A DNA stretch of 64,000 nucleotides from Desulfosporosinus sp049943955 (GCF_049943955.1 NZ_JBNFTW010000004.1:124001-188000), one strand, 5' to 3'; positions 50,372 through 59,831 are shown, numbered from the stretch's first letter. The notes: generated from the sequence alone by a model not told the origin. Program-made: numbers and translations.

Positions 50372-51301
50372 ATGAAGAAAGAGTGGATGTGGCTTATTGT
50401 CATTTCGATATGTATAGGATTAGTAATTCCCTGGAGTGTGCTGCGCTGGCAAAGAGAGAACGTTAATACTAAAGACATAGTAATTAGGGTACTTATGACC
50501 AATGGGAGGGTGTCTTCGATGCCCCTTGAGGACTACCTTGTGGGAGTTGTGGCGGCGGAAATGCCAGCAGAATTTCAACTCGAAGCGTTAAAGGCCCAAA
50601 CAATAGCTGCTAGAACCTATGCTGTTAAACAGTACAGTACGCGAAAATTAACTGATAAAGGCTATGATGTCGACACAACAGTTAAGACACAGGCATGGCT
50701 GTCCAATGCTCAAATCAGGAATAAATGGGGCCTAGTAAATTATTGGCGATATCGAGGAAAATTAGAAAAGGCTGTAAAAGCGACGCAAGGGATGGTCCTA
50801 GTTGCCAATGGCGATTATATTGATGCATTTTACCATAGCAGCAGCGGAAGAAAGCCAACAGAACGATCTGAGGATGTTTGGGCTTCTTCTCGTTCATATT
50901 TGAAAAATGTAAGTTCTGAAGAGACAAACCCTGAACGGTATGTTCAGAGGATAAGCTTCAGCCGAGAGGATTTAACCAAGAAACTGGGGATTTCCTACGT
51001 GTCCCAGCAATTAAACTTTCAAATCTTAAGTAAGACCACTGCAGGAAGGGCGAAGACGGTAAAGGTACTGGGTAAAGTCTTTGAAACCACTCAGCTCAGA
51101 GTATTGCTTGGATTGCCTTCTACGGACATAGAAGGGGTTGTCCAGGGAGAGCATTTAGTAATTACGGCCTATGGCAAAGGACATGCAGTTGGTATGTCCC
51201 AGTGGGGAGCAAATGATATGGCTCTCCGCAATATAAAAGCGCAGGAAATATTAACTCATTTTTATCCGGGTGCTAAAATTATGCAGATATCAGTTAACTA
51301 G
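50372..51301 (+). CDS. spoIID: Stage II sporulation protein D (lytic transglycosylase)
   Basis: A 309-residue protein with an N-terminal membrane anchor (about 7-24). The SpoIID/LytB domain has MPLEDYLVGVVAAEMPAEF with the catalytic glutamate and AQTIAARTYA, then HSSSGRKPTE and the C-terminal GKGHAVGMSQWGAN. It degrades septal peptidoglycan during engulfment together with SpoIIP and SpoIIM, which are not in the window. ATG 50372 is preferred over 50351. Confidence 0.95.
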   Translation: MKKEWMWLIVISICIGLVIPWSVLRWQRENVNTKDIVIRVLMTNGRVSSMPLEDYLVGVVAAEMPAEFQLEALKAQTIAARTYAVKQYSTRKLTDKGYDVDTTVKTQAWLSNAQIRNKWGLVNYWRYRGKLEKAVKATQGMVLVANGDYIDAFYHSSSGRKPTERSEDVWASSRSYLKNVSSEETNPERYVQRISFSREDLTKKLGISYVSQQLNFQILSKTTAGRAKTVKVLGKVFETTQLRVLLGLPSTDIEGVVQGEHLVITAYGKGHAVGMSQWGANDMALRNIKAQEILTHFYPGAKIMQISVN

Positions 51302-51407
51302 GGAGAGCCCGTAGATAAGATCCTGCCCCAGGACTCGTAAAACCTGCTGTCTGATGGAGGACTAAAAGAAAGAAGAATCGGCAACGATACTACTTGAGGT
51401 GAGTGCG

Positions 51408-52070
51408 ATGATCCACTGGAGAGTATCCTTGAGCTGGATTTTAGTATGGAGTTGTTCACTCTTAGTAGGGGTTGCTATTCTATGCTTTGGCTATTTTAAT
51501 AATTCGATAAAACACTTCCAGCAACGGGAGCCGTTACAAATAGAACACGCGACACAAGCAACAGCCAAGCAAGAGATATTATCAACACAGCATCATTTGC
51601 AAACAGATCCAGCCTCAGAGTCCCAAGCTCAGAAAGAAAAGGTACTGAGTAAGGCAACTTTAACATCCAAGGATTTTCCAAGTCCGGTTCAAGGAAACAT
51701 TCTCCGAGGAGTTGGAAACTGTTACATAGAGGCCATAGAAAGTTACATGTTTCATCCGGGCGAAGATTTTTCGGAACCTGAAGGGGCAGTTATTCGTGCA
51801 ACTCATCAGGGAAAAGTCGTTTTTGCCGGCCATGATCCGCTTCTGGGAGAGAAAGTAGTCTTAGATTGCGGTCAAGGATGGATAGTAACCTATGGCTGCT
51901 TGGAAAATCTTTGGGTTAAGACCGGGCAGAATGTAGAGAAACAAGGGCTGCTGGGTCAAGTTGGTTTCAACCCGGGTGCGGAAGGAATTAATGGTCAGCC
52001 TCAGCTGCATTATGAGGTTTGGCATGGCAATACCATCCCAAACATTGATACAGGTGGTTCAACTACCTAA
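51408..52070 (+). CDS. spoIIQ: SpoIIQ-like engulfment protein (degenerate M23 domain)
   Basis: A 220-residue protein with an N-terminal membrane helix (about 8-30), a linker and a C-terminal LytM/M23 domain. The first zinc motif is intact (HPGEDF), but the second reads Gln-Leu-His where active enzymes have His-x-His, so zinc binding is probably lost. In Bacillus SpoIIQ is also inactive and binds SpoIIIAH across the septum, while many clostridial SpoIIQ proteins keep the site. The spoIID-spoIIQ-spoIIID order supports the name. ATG 51408 follows GAGGTGAG. Confidence 0.85.
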   Translation: MIHWRVSLSWILVWSCSLLVGVAILCFGYFNNSIKHFQQREPLQIEHATQATAKQEILSTQHHLQTDPASESQAQKEKVLSKATLTSKDFPSPVQGNILRGVGNCYIEAIESYMFHPGEDFSEPEGAVIRATHQGKVVFAGHDPLLGEKVVLDCGQGWIVTYGCLENLWVKTGQNVEKQGLLGQVGFNPGAEGINGQPQLHYEVWHGNTIPNIDTGGSTT

Positions 52071-52123
52071 CGTTTGGAGATTTAAAGGAATATGTTTAAT
52101 GAGAACACAGTATTTACCATGTG

Positions 52124-52151
52124 AGGACATCCATTTATGGATGTCTTTTTT
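52124..52151 (+). terminator. Terminator after spoIIQ
   Basis: GACATCCA-ttta-TGGATGTC then TTTTTT. Confidence 0.9.
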
Positions 52152-52204
52152 CAATGAGAATGCATATAAATGTACTACACATGTGGACGAAAGGAGGACT
52201 CTGC

Positions 52205-52453
52205 GTGCAAGAGTATATTCGCAAAAGGGTACTCGATATCGGGACGTATATTTTGGAATCGAGTGCAACAGTTAGGCAAACTGCAGATGTTTTTGGTGTA
52301 TCAAAGAGTACTGTACATAAAGATGTGACAGAAAGACTGCCTTTGGTTAATGAAAAACTATCTATGGAAGTCAAGCACATCCTAGAAACGAATAAGGCAG
52401 AGCGTCATATTCGGGGAGGAGAGGCTACAAGAAAGAAATATCAAGAAAATTAG
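52205..52453 (+). CDS. spoIIID: Sporulation transcription factor SpoIIID
   Basis: An 82-residue mother-cell DNA-binding protein. The helix-turn-helix is TVRQTADVFGVSKSTVHKDVTERL, split here as TVRQTADVFGVSKSTVH then KDVTERL, with a basic C-terminus. It tunes sigma-E and sigma-K genes. Start is GTG 52205, 7 nt after AAGGAGG. A small hairpin (AATCTCCC-gtaa-GGGAGATT, 52554-52573) lies between it and mbl. Confidence 0.96.
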   Translation: MQEYIRKRVLDIGTYILESSATVRQTADVFGVSKSTVHKDVTERLPLVNEKLSMEVKHILETNKAERHIRGGEATRKKYQEN

Positions 52454-52643
52454 CCAAAATTATGGACTAGAAATTAAAGAGAATGTGTAAAAAAGTTAAG
52501 AATCGTAAAGGATTTAGAAATTATATCACGAATTGATACCTTAGAAGAAAGCAAATCTCCCGTAAGGGAGATTATGCTATTTGATGCTATATTTGGAATT
52601 GAATTTGGACAAGCTATTGATAACGAAAGGGGTATTTCCGGAA

Positions 52644-53624
52644 ATGTTTGGAATAGACTTAGGGATAGATTTAGGTACGGCAAGCGTTTTAGTTTATGCC
52701 AAAGGAAAAGGGATCGTATTACACGAACCTTCAGTAATTGCTATTGACCGTAATTCCAGCAAACGTATAGCAGTAGGAGAAGAAGCGCGCTTAATGATAG
52801 GACGGACGCCGGGAAATATTGTTGCCGTGCGGCCAATGCGTGATGGCGTAATTGCAGATTATCAGACAACTGAATTAATGTTGAAATATTTTCTGGAAAA
52901 GGCGGGAGCAAAACGCTTGCCCTTTTTTAGGACTAGGGTGGTTGTCTGCATTCCCTCTGGGGTAACTGAAGTAGAGCAGAGGGCTGTGAAACAAGCAGCC
53001 TATCAGGCTGGTGCTAAGGACGTTAAAGTCGTTGAAGAACCCTACGCAGCAGCCTTAGGTGCAGGCCTGGACATTTCCGGACCAACAGGCAGCATGGTTG
53101 TTGATATTGGCGGAGGAACAACAGATATAGCCGTTCTTTCTCTCAATGGTATTGTAGCAAAACGCAGTCTTCGCGTTGGCGGCGATAAATTTGATGAGGC
53201 TATCAGCCGATATATTCGCAGAGAACATAATTTAATGATCGGTGAGAGAACGGCTGAGGAAATAAAAATTGCCGTTGGAGCTGCAATACCTGAGGGCAGA
53301 CCATCTGCAGATATTGAAGTACGCGGACGGGATCTTATTACAGGGTTGCCTAAGACAGTAAAGGTTAATTCACAAGAGTGTTACGTTGCCTTGGAGGAAT
53401 CCATTGAAGCCATTGTCGCAGGTGTAAAGGAAGTTTTAGAGAGAACTCCGCCGGAGCTTTCTTCGGATATTCTGGATAAAGGAATAATTATGACTGGCGG
53501 AGGCTCTTTAATCTATGGATTTGATACGCGTATTTCCCGCGAAACAGGATTGCCGGTTAGTTTGGCAGAAGATCCTATTTCCTGTGTAGCCTTAGGCACG
53601 GGCAAAGTACTCAATGGATTTTAG
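52644..53624 (+). CDS. mbl: MreB-family actin Mbl
   Basis: A 326-residue bacterial actin that guides lateral wall synthesis. Phosphate 1 motif GIDLGTASVLVYAKG, phosphate 2 VVDIGGGTTDIAV and adenosine motif IIMTGGGSLIYGFD are present. Position after spoIIID favours Mbl over MreB. The upstream frame from 52581 is not conserved; ATG 52644 follows AAAGGGG. Confidence 0.93.
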   Translation: MFGIDLGIDLGTASVLVYAKGKGIVLHEPSVIAIDRNSSKRIAVGEEARLMIGRTPGNIVAVRPMRDGVIADYQTTELMLKYFLEKAGAKRLPFFRTRVVVCIPSGVTEVEQRAVKQAAYQAGAKDVKVVEEPYAAALGAGLDISGPTGSMVVDIGGGTTDIAVLSLNGIVAKRSLRVGGDKFDEAISRYIRREHNLMIGERTAEEIKIAVGAAIPEGRPSADIEVRGRDLITGLPKTVKVNSQECYVALEESIEAIVAGVKEVLERTPPELSSDILDKGIIMTGGGSLIYGFDTRISRETGLPVSLAEDPISCVALGTGKVLNGF

Positions 53625-53661
53625 GACTTCAGATCATAACTCTTTATACCCTACGATATTG

Positions 53662-53725
53662 TCCAAGGTGAGTGCCCTTACGGATGGAGCCTTCCGTTCG
53701 ATTTAAAGCCTCCCTTGGATTTTTT
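53662..53725 (+). terminator. Branched terminator-like structure after mbl
   Basis: Outer TCCAAGG (53662-53668) pairs with CCTTGGA (53713-53719) followed by TTTTTT; inside it ACGGA...TCCGT (53680-53697) forms a second stem. It may be a simple terminator or a small structured leader for tagA. Confidence 0.5.
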
Positions 53726-53798
53726 CATGATCAGGATTCACCTTTAAAGAAACTTTGTTAACCTGGACGTGATTCCCTGAGCGAAAGGAAAGATTCTT

Positions 53799-54524
53799 AT
53801 GCGAGTAACCGTCTTGGGGGTTACTATAGATACATATTCCATGGCTGAAACCGTGGAGAAAATCAAATTAGCAGTTCAAGGTCGGACAGCGATTCGAATT
53901 GTAACGGCAAACCCTGAAATGATATATGCTTCACAGTATAATCCTGATCTAAGGGACGTATTAAATTCGGCCGACATAATTACCGCAGATGGAATTGGAG
54001 TCGTCTGGGCGGTACGTCAGTTAGGAGTTCAAATTAAGGAGCGAGTGACAGGGATTGATTTAGTGCAATCACTTTTCCCGATTGCTAATACTAAGAAATG
54101 GCGTATTTATTTTTTAGGTGGAAGACCCGGAGTTGCAGAGCTGGCGGTGAAAAAGGTTTCTTCTGACTATCCCGCCATAACCTTCAGTTTTAGTCATGGC
54201 TATTTTAGCTCAGAGGAGGAGGCAGACATCTTGAAAAAAATTACTGATTTCCAACCGGATGTTCTGCTGGTCGGTTTAGGGGCTCCGCGTCAGGAATTTT
54301 GGTTAAAGGAGCATCCGGGTTTAGCATATGCGGGTATTGGTGTAGGGGGTAGTTTTGACGCGCTTGCCGGGACTGTCCAACGTGCACCTAAGAAAATTCA
54401 GGATCTTCATGTTGAGTGGCTCTACCGCTTGCTGAAAGAACCTTGGCGGTGGAAGCGTCAAACCGTTTTGCCCAGATTTCTTTTCGAGGTATTGTGGCAG
54501 CGCTTTAAACTTAAGACCTTTTGA
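53799..54524 (+). CDS. tagA: WecG/TagA/CpsF glycosyltransferase (ManNAc transferase)
   Basis: A 241-residue GT26 enzyme that adds ManNAc to undecaprenyl-PP-GlcNAc in wall teichoic acid or related polymer linkage units. Conserved stretches are TANPEMIYASQ, ADGIGVVWA, RVTGIDL and GAPRQEFWL, then GVGGSFDALAGTVQRAP. The UDP-ManNAc donor is supplied by wecB at 39.5 kb. Length is normal for the family. Confidence 0.93.
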   Translation: MRVTVLGVTIDTYSMAETVEKIKLAVQGRTAIRIVTANPEMIYASQYNPDLRDVLNSADIITADGIGVVWAVRQLGVQIKERVTGIDLVQSLFPIANTKKWRIYFLGGRPGVAELAVKKVSSDYPAITFSFSHGYFSSEEEADILKKITDFQPDVLLVGLGAPRQEFWLKEHPGLAYAGIGVGGSFDALAGTVQRAPKKIQDLHVEWLYRLLKEPWRWKRQTVLPRFLFEVLWQRFKLKTF

Positions 54525-54545
54525 GACAGGTTCTCGGTTACGATG

Positions 54546-55661
54546 TTAGGGGAGAAGCGTCCTATATAGTTGCTCGGTCGCTCGAACCATCTCTTCGATG
54601 GAAAATAAAGGCCAGCGTCTATGCCCTGAAGAAACAAGGGAATGAGCCAGCTCTGGATTGTCAAGAAGCAGAGTACAGGCTTTAATAAGCTCTGGAACAT
54701 TTTCGGGAGGTACTAATAAAGCCTCTTTCTCAGGGCGAACAATCTCGGGAATTCCCCCAACGTCACTGGCCACAATGGGAATTCCAAGTTGCATGGCTTC
54801 GAGAAGAACTAAGCCCATACCTTCACTTACGGAAGGCAGCACAAAAATATCCATGGCCGGGAGGGCCCTATATGCTTGTGGAAGATATCCGGCTAAAGTA
54901 TAGGATAACGAAGTCTTTTGCAGCTCTGATTCTAAAATTGGATGCAGTGGCCCCTCACCAATGATTAAAAGATGAAGTCTTGGGAATCGGCGACTTAGTT
55001 CACTGGCAGCACGGCATAAATAAACATGACCTTTGGTAGGATGCAAACGGCCGATCGTTCCTAGAACAAGAGCATCATTTGGAATTCCCCATTGCTTTCG
55101 AAATTGATCCCGCAGCATTGATGCATTGACTAGTGGAACAGGAGCCTGTCCGTTATAGATTGTTGTGAGGTGCTTGCCTCCTCGGGAAGATACTTCGTTA
55201 GCAAGATAGTGGGAGACAGTAATTATAGATGAGGTCAATGGGAGGGTGAGCCGATCGAGGCCAATTGCCAGGCGTGCCGACCAGGGAGACAAATAATCAT
55301 GAGCAAGTGAACTGTGGACAGTTGTTACATTGGGGAGTTTAAGCAGAGCTGCGCCAATTCGGCCGAGAAGATTGGCGCGTGAACCATGGGTGTGGACAAG
55401 ATCAATGTTTTGTTCACGAATCCAGCGCATAAGGCTGGGAAGGAGGGACAGATCCAGAGGGTGGCGCATAGAAAAGGTCTGAGTAGGAACGATCGGTTCT
55501 GCAAGCGCTGCAAAAGGCCCCTGAGTCAAACAGACTAATGAGGGGAGGAAATGTGATCGGTCTAGATTTTGAAGAAGGGTAAGAACATGCTGTTCGGCTC
55601 CTCCAATTTCCCCTCCCCCTATGATATGTAAAATTTTGAAGGTTTTCATAAGGCTTGTCAT
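54546..55661 (-). CDS. Family 4 glycosyltransferase
   Basis: A GT-B glycosyltransferase of about 371 residues. The N-terminal GGGEIGGAEQHVLTLL binds acceptor/donor, VHTHGSRANLLGR is the usual N-domain motif, LGTIGRLHPTKGH starts the donor domain and PSVSEGMGLVLLEAM carries the EX7E-type nucleotide-sugar motif. No signal peptide. It is convergent with tagA, so a role in wall polymer or capsule sugar transfer is likely but the sugar is unknown. Start is unclear: ATG 55661, 55649 or 55709. Confidence 0.85.
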   Translation of the reverse strand: MTSLMKTFKILHIIGGGEIGGAEQHVLTLLQNLDRSHFLPSLVCLTQGPFAALAEPIVPTQTFSMRHPLDLSLLPSLMRWIREQNIDLVHTHGSRANLLGRIGAALLKLPNVTTVHSSLAHDYLSPWSARLAIGLDRLTLPLTSSIITVSHYLANEVSSRGGKHLTTIYNGQAPVPLVNASMLRDQFRKQWGIPNDALVLGTIGRLHPTKGHVYLCRAASELSRRFPRLHLLIIGEGPLHPILESELQKTSLSYTLAGYLPQAYRALPAMDIFVLPSVSEGMGLVLLEAMQLGIPIVASDVGGIPEIVRPEKEALLVPPENVPELIKACTLLLDNPELAHSLVSSGHRRWPLFSIEEMVRATEQLYRTLLP

Positions 55662-55814
55662 CTTCCCTTCAACTTGAAACTTAGGTATACTAGGTATAAG
55701 AATTATCATGATTTAAGATAGGGATGCCAACGTTATGAAGAGTATCTGATTCTCATCATAAGATAAAGGTGTACATGTCTGCAAGTATTTGGCAAGATTC
55801 AAGGAGGAGTTTTC

Positions 55815-56243
55815 GTGCTAACTAGTCAAGAGATACAGGAGATTATTCCTCACCGATATCCTTTTTTATTGGTGGACCGTATTATTGAGTTAGAGGAAGG
55901 AAAACGGGGTGTAGGAATTAAAAATGTATCGATAAATGAACCTTTTTTTCAAGGGCATTTTCCGGGCCATCCCATTATGCCGGGGGTTTTAATTCTTGAG
56001 GCTTTAGCTCAAGTTGGGGCAGTAGTCATTTTGAAGATGCCCGAATATGCCGGATCCTTAGGGCTATTTGCCGGCTTGGATGAGGTGAAAATTAGAAGGC
56101 AAGTTACCCCCGGGGACCAATTGCGTTTAGAAGTTGAGGTATTAAAACTTCGAAAGACCTTTGGAGTTGCCAAAGGCAAGGCCTATGTGGGAAATGAACT
56201 TGCTGTTGAAGGCGTTCTCAAATTCTTTTTAGAGAGGCGATAG
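55815..56243 (+). CDS. fabZ: 3-hydroxyacyl-ACP dehydratase FabZ
   Basis: A 142-residue hot-dog-fold dehydratase of fatty-acid synthesis. The catalytic His is in FQGHFPGHPIMPG and the Glu in LEALAQVGAV. The N-terminal IIPHRYPFLLVDRI is diagnostic. GTG 55815 follows AAGGAGGAG. It stands alone, away from the fab cluster, and is followed by a composite repeat and a terminator. Confidence 0.96.
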   Translation: MLTSQEIQEIIPHRYPFLLVDRIIELEEGKRGVGIKNVSINEPFFQGHFPGHPIMPGVLILEALAQVGAVVILKMPEYAGSLGLFAGLDEVKIRRQVTPGDQLRLEVEVLKLRKTFGVAKGKAYVGNELAVEGVLKFFLERR

Positions 56244-56252
56244 GACACTGAT

Positions 56253-56326
56253 CCAATCGTAAGACTCTCACTTCTACAAATGGAAGCCACCCGATGTTCA
56301 GCTTTAGCTGAACGAGATCACTGCAG
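56253..56326 (+). repeat. Composite palindromic repeat (both modules), copy D
   Basis: CCAATCGTAAGACTCTCACT...CAAATGG, then GATGTTCAGCTTTAGCTGAAC and GAGATCACTGCAG. It is the same two-module unit as the copy at 18621-18693, and begins 10 bp after the fabZ stop. Confidence 0.82.
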
Positions 56327-56346
56327 TAACAACATAATAAGTCAGC

Positions 56347-56384
56347 AAAGCCAGGAGCATCTCTGTACGCCTCCTGGCTTTTTT
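56347..56384 (+). terminator. Terminator after fabZ
   Basis: AAAGCCAGGAG / CTCCTGGCTTT (11-bp arms), then TTTG. Confidence 0.9.
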
Positions 56385-56482
56385 GTACGATCGGTGCTGC
56401 TAACCTGCCGCATTTACCAGAAGCTGCAAGAGATTCACTCAACTCCTAGTTAAAACATAAGTTGTAAGCAGGAGGTGAGAGA

Positions 56483-56854
56483 ATGTTATTGTGGTCTTTT
56501 ATTATAACGCTGATCATGTTACTGTGGAATACGAATTCCCATTGGGAATGGAAGGTTTCCCTGAAATTGCAGACGTTTATTCAGGTTAAAAAAGAAACGT
56601 TAGAACGTAAGACAAAACGAATAGTTTATGATCGAAAGCAATTAAAGGAAGATGAACTGGAGAAAGGAATAAGAGATCTTCATAAAGAATTTCCTCGTTT
56701 GTATAATATCGATCATTGCCCTGTTTGGATTGAAGTTCTTGTGGATCAAACAATGTCCTTAGAACCAAGAAAAAAGTACTTAGCATGTCTTCAGCGAAGG
56801 TTTCCGTATATAGAAATTTCAGCGGGTCAACAAAAGTATGGGGAGCTAGGTTAA
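56483..56854 (+). CDS. Small unknown protein with N-terminal membrane helix
   Basis: A 123-residue protein. The first 15 residues are strongly hydrophobic (MLLWSFIITLIMLLW) and the rest is charged and helical, with a Cys-Pro-Val-Trp-Ile strand near residue 80. I recognise no family. AGGAGGTGAGAG before ATG 56483 makes real translation likely. It lies 33 bp before comFA and may be co-transcribed, but no competence motif is seen. Confidence 0.6.
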   Translation: MLLWSFIITLIMLLWNTNSHWEWKVSLKLQTFIQVKKETLERKTKRIVYDRKQLKEDELEKGIRDLHKEFPRLYNIDHCPVWIEVLVDQTMSLEPRKKYLACLQRRFPYIEISAGQQKYGELG

Positions 56855-56887
56855 GAACTCGAACATAGATAGAATAAGAGGTTCATT

Positions 56888-58630
56888 ATGGACTTTTATC
56901 TGACGTTAAATGAAGACGGTGACGTCGGTTATACTTTTAATCAAGGGATGGACAGGTTACCCCCCAAGGTCAGCTGTCTTAAGATCCCTTTGCCCTTGGG
57001 GGTTATTCAGTCTGTTCAAACTCAAATGACAAAATTCAAAAAGCAAAGGCGTTTTCGATTAAGGGGAAATCATCATGAAAGGATAAGATCTGAACTATTC
57101 AAGGTATTAAATAACCGTGACTGGGATGTCCCAAAACTTACTTGGGAAGAGGATTTTGTAAGTTTAAGGAGTGAAACGCCTGCCTCAACAGCCGGCAAAG
57201 GGGATGACAAGGAGCCCCTGTTTCAATGCTTTGATTGGCTTGTTCGGGGAAGACAACTTTCAGGGGAAGACTTAAGAAATTTGGCTCACGAGTTAAAGTG
57301 CTATGAGGGGACTGTTTTACAGTTTGCCCAGATAAATGTAGCAGCAAAGAAGGCAGAGTGGATCCCTGCTGTATTACGTCAAGGGGAGGGTTGGCAATGT
57401 CAGCGATGCGGTGCGAAAGATATCAAAGAGTGGCCCAGTTTTTACGGTAGGGCGGGAACTTGTCTCAGCTGCATGTCCTTGGGATCAAGCACTTCACTGA
57501 AAGCGTTTTACCGCGACTATCGTCCCTTGCTTGAGGACTCGGAAAAGGTTGATTTCCGCCCGCATTGGAAATTAACAGAGGCTCAGGGTGCCGCCGCCGA
57601 GGAAATCCTGGATTTCTTAAAGGATTCTTCCGAGACAAAAGCTCTTTTATGGGCGGCATGTGGCAGCGGGAAAACAGAAGTTTGTTTTCCTTCTGCAGCT
57701 TGGGCTCTCGAACAAGGAAAGTCAGTTTTATTCGCTGCCCCCCGTCAAGATGTTATTTATGATGTAGCCCCAAGACTGAAACGAGACTTTCTTGGAGTTA
57801 CTATCCAAGTTCTGACAGGTAACGCACCGGTTAAATTTCAAAGGGGAAGGGTGGTTTTGGCAACAACCCACCAAGTCCTGAGATTTTGGCAGGCTTTTGA
57901 CTTAATAGTTCTCGACGAGATGGATGCTTTTCCGTATCAGGGAAACGGGGCTTTGGAGTGGGGTCTGAAACATGCCTTACGCTCGAATGGCAAGCTGCTT
58001 TATCTGACAGCAACTCCTTCACCTGAAGGTTTAAAAGAAGTTTACCGCGGAAAGATGCGCCTAATTCGTCTTCCGGCACGGCATCACCGCTTTCCTTTGC
58101 CGGTTCCAATTATCGAGAGATCGTCTCAAAGGTTTGACCCTGAAGGGAATCCGCCGTCTCTTAGAAGAGACCGTTTTGAATCATTACGGCATGAAGGACG
58201 AATTTTAGTTTTTGTCCCAAAAATATCTTGGATTCAGCCGTGGGTTAATCGATTTCGCCAATGCTTTCCTGAGTGGAAGATTGACGGGAGCTACAGTTCA
58301 GATCGTGAGCGATCAGTAAAACTTGAAAAGTTACGTCAAGGCAAATTTGATCTTTTTGTAAGTACGACAATTTTAGAACGGGGAATAACCTTAGAGGGGA
58401 TACAGGTTGTTGTTTTAGGAGCAGATCATCCGGTATTTGATGAACGAGCCCTGGTCCAAATGGCAGGCAGAGTTGGGAGGACCCGGAAAGATCCTGGCGG
58501 TTACGTCTTATTTATGGCCCATTTGGAGACAACGGCTATAAAAAAGGCAATCCACTGGATTGAAGATCAAAACCGATTGGCGCTGGAGAAGGGACTTATT
58601 GGCGAAGACTTAAAAGGGGATTTCAAATGA
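56888..58630 (+). CDS. comFA: Competence DNA helicase/translocase ComFA
   Basis: A 580-residue SF2 ATPase that drives single-stranded DNA uptake. A zinc site (CQRCGAKD ... CLSCMS) lies at about 173-195. Walker A is ACGSGKTEV, the DEAD-type motif is LDEMDAF, SAT-like LTATPS follows, and the C-terminal helicase part has QMAGRVGRT. The N-terminal 150 residues are poorly conserved. It overlaps comFC by 4 bp. Confidence 0.9.
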   Translation: MDFYLTLNEDGDVGYTFNQGMDRLPPKVSCLKIPLPLGVIQSVQTQMTKFKKQRRFRLRGNHHERIRSELFKVLNNRDWDVPKLTWEEDFVSLRSETPASTAGKGDDKEPLFQCFDWLVRGRQLSGEDLRNLAHELKCYEGTVLQFAQINVAAKKAEWIPAVLRQGEGWQCQRCGAKDIKEWPSFYGRAGTCLSCMSLGSSTSLKAFYRDYRPLLEDSEKVDFRPHWKLTEAQGAAAEEILDFLKDSSETKALLWAACGSGKTEVCFPSAAWALEQGKSVLFAAPRQDVIYDVAPRLKRDFLGVTIQVLTGNAPVKFQRGRVVLATTHQVLRFWQAFDLIVLDEMDAFPYQGNGALEWGLKHALRSNGKLLYLTATPSPEGLKEVYRGKMRLIRLPARHHRFPLPVPIIERSSQRFDPEGNPPSLRRDRFESLRHEGRILVFVPKISWIQPWVNRFRQCFPEWKIDGSYSSDRERSVKLEKLRQGKFDLFVSTTILERGITLEGIQVVVLGADHPVFDERALVQMAGRVGRTRKDPGGYVLFMAHLETTAIKKAIHWIEDQNRLALEKGLIGEDLKGDFK

Positions 58631-59367
58631 ATGAGTTTGTTAAGGAAGGATTTAAACTTATTCGCGCCTTATGGTATCTAGAAAGATCCGGCTGTGTTTT
58701 CTGCGGAGGGCATCCTGGCCCAATTTGCCCCAACTGTACCAGAGAGCTCCTTCATCCCGAATTAGGCCGCTGCCTGAGATGTGGGAAATTGATTGTTCAA
58801 GAAAGGACTCTTTGTAAGGATTGCACAGAGGGAAAGGGCCCCAAGTATTTAAAAAAGGTAATTGCCTGGGGGCATTATACTGGCTGCTTAAAAGAATTTA
58901 TTCAAAACGTCAAATTTGGAGCAAACCCCATGCGTATGATGCAGATCAGCCGGCCGTTAGCGGATTGGGCCATTAGAGAGCTGCCTCCTGTTGACGGTAT
59001 TTTGGCAGTGCCGATGCATTCAACACGCTTGGCGGAGCGGGGATTTAACCAGGCCGAACTTATTGCATCACTAATACATTGGGAGCTAGGACTGCCGATT
59101 CTTCAAGGAGTTGAACGATTTAAAGCAACCCCGCCTCAAGTTGCCCTCTCCCGCCAGGAACGGCTGCAGAACTTGAAAAATGCTTTTGCTTTGCGGAGCA
59201 AAGAGCCTTTTCAGGGACGCAGTGTATGGCTTATCGATGACGTCACAACCACAGGATCAACCTTAGATGCTGTGGCAGAAGTTTTGTATAAAGGCGGAGC
59301 AAAAGAGGTTTATGGTTTGTGTTTGGCTGCCGGCTTCGAAAAAGTACTTGTGCCCGGGTTTGATTAG
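58627..59367 (+). CDS. comFC: Competence protein ComFC (phosphoribosyltransferase fold)
   Basis: A 246-residue protein with two N-terminal zinc knuckles (CVFCGG...CPNC and CLRCGK...CKDC) and a C-terminal PRTase fold with the PRPP motif LIDDVTTTGST. It works with ComFA in DNA uptake. The ATGA overlap with comFA shows coupled translation. Confidence 0.92.
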   Translation: MNEFVKEGFKLIRALWYLERSGCVFCGGHPGPICPNCTRELLHPELGRCLRCGKLIVQERTLCKDCTEGKGPKYLKKVIAWGHYTGCLKEFIQNVKFGANPMRMMQISRPLADWAIRELPPVDGILAVPMHSTRLAERGFNQAELIASLIHWELGLPILQGVERFKATPPQVALSRQERLQNLKNAFALRSKEPFQGRSVWLIDDVTTTGSTLDAVAEVLYKGGAKEVYGLCLAAGFEKVLVPGFD

Positions 59368-59431
59368 AGTTATAATAACAAGTGGATGGGCAGAGCCTGT
59401 TACATTTTTTTACGTAAGGGGAATATCTTTC

Positions 59432-59734
59432 ATGGCCTTTGAAGACAAAGAACTAGTATGTAAGGACTGCGGAGCAACATTCATTTTCACCGCCGGAGAA
59501 CAAGAATTCTACGCTGAAAAAGGGTTCGAAAATGAACCACAACGTTGCCGCGAGTGCCGTAACGCACGTAAAGCCAGTCGTAATGCACAAGAGGGCAGAT
59601 CACGTGAAATGTTTACTGTAGTTTGTGCGGATTGCGGAGTGGAAACACAAGTTCCTTTCCAACCGACATCTGATCGCCCGGTATATTGCCGCGAGTGCTA
59701 TCAACACCATCGTCCAGCTCGTGAACAATATTAA
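59432..59734 (+). CDS. Zinc-ribbon domain protein
   Basis: A 100-residue protein with two Cys4 sites: CKDCGA...CRECRN near the N-terminus and CADCGV...CRECYQ near the C-terminus. It resembles the small zinc-ribbon proteins annotated as probable zinc-binding or CxxC-x-rich. No enzyme motif. ATG 59432 follows AAGGGG; longer frames overlap comFC and are not conserved. Function unknown; nucleic-acid binding is a guess. Confidence 0.8.
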   Translation: MAFEDKELVCKDCGATFIFTAGEQEFYAEKGFENEPQRCRECRNARKASRNAQEGRSREMFTVVCADCGVETQVPFQPTSDRPVYCRECYQHHRPAREQY

Positions 59735-59831
59735 TTTAATGCATTATATTGATTAATTGAGATTTAACAAGCATTGGTTGACTATGTCGGCCAATGCTTT
59801 TCTTCTTGTATGCCTGGACATATTCATCGAC

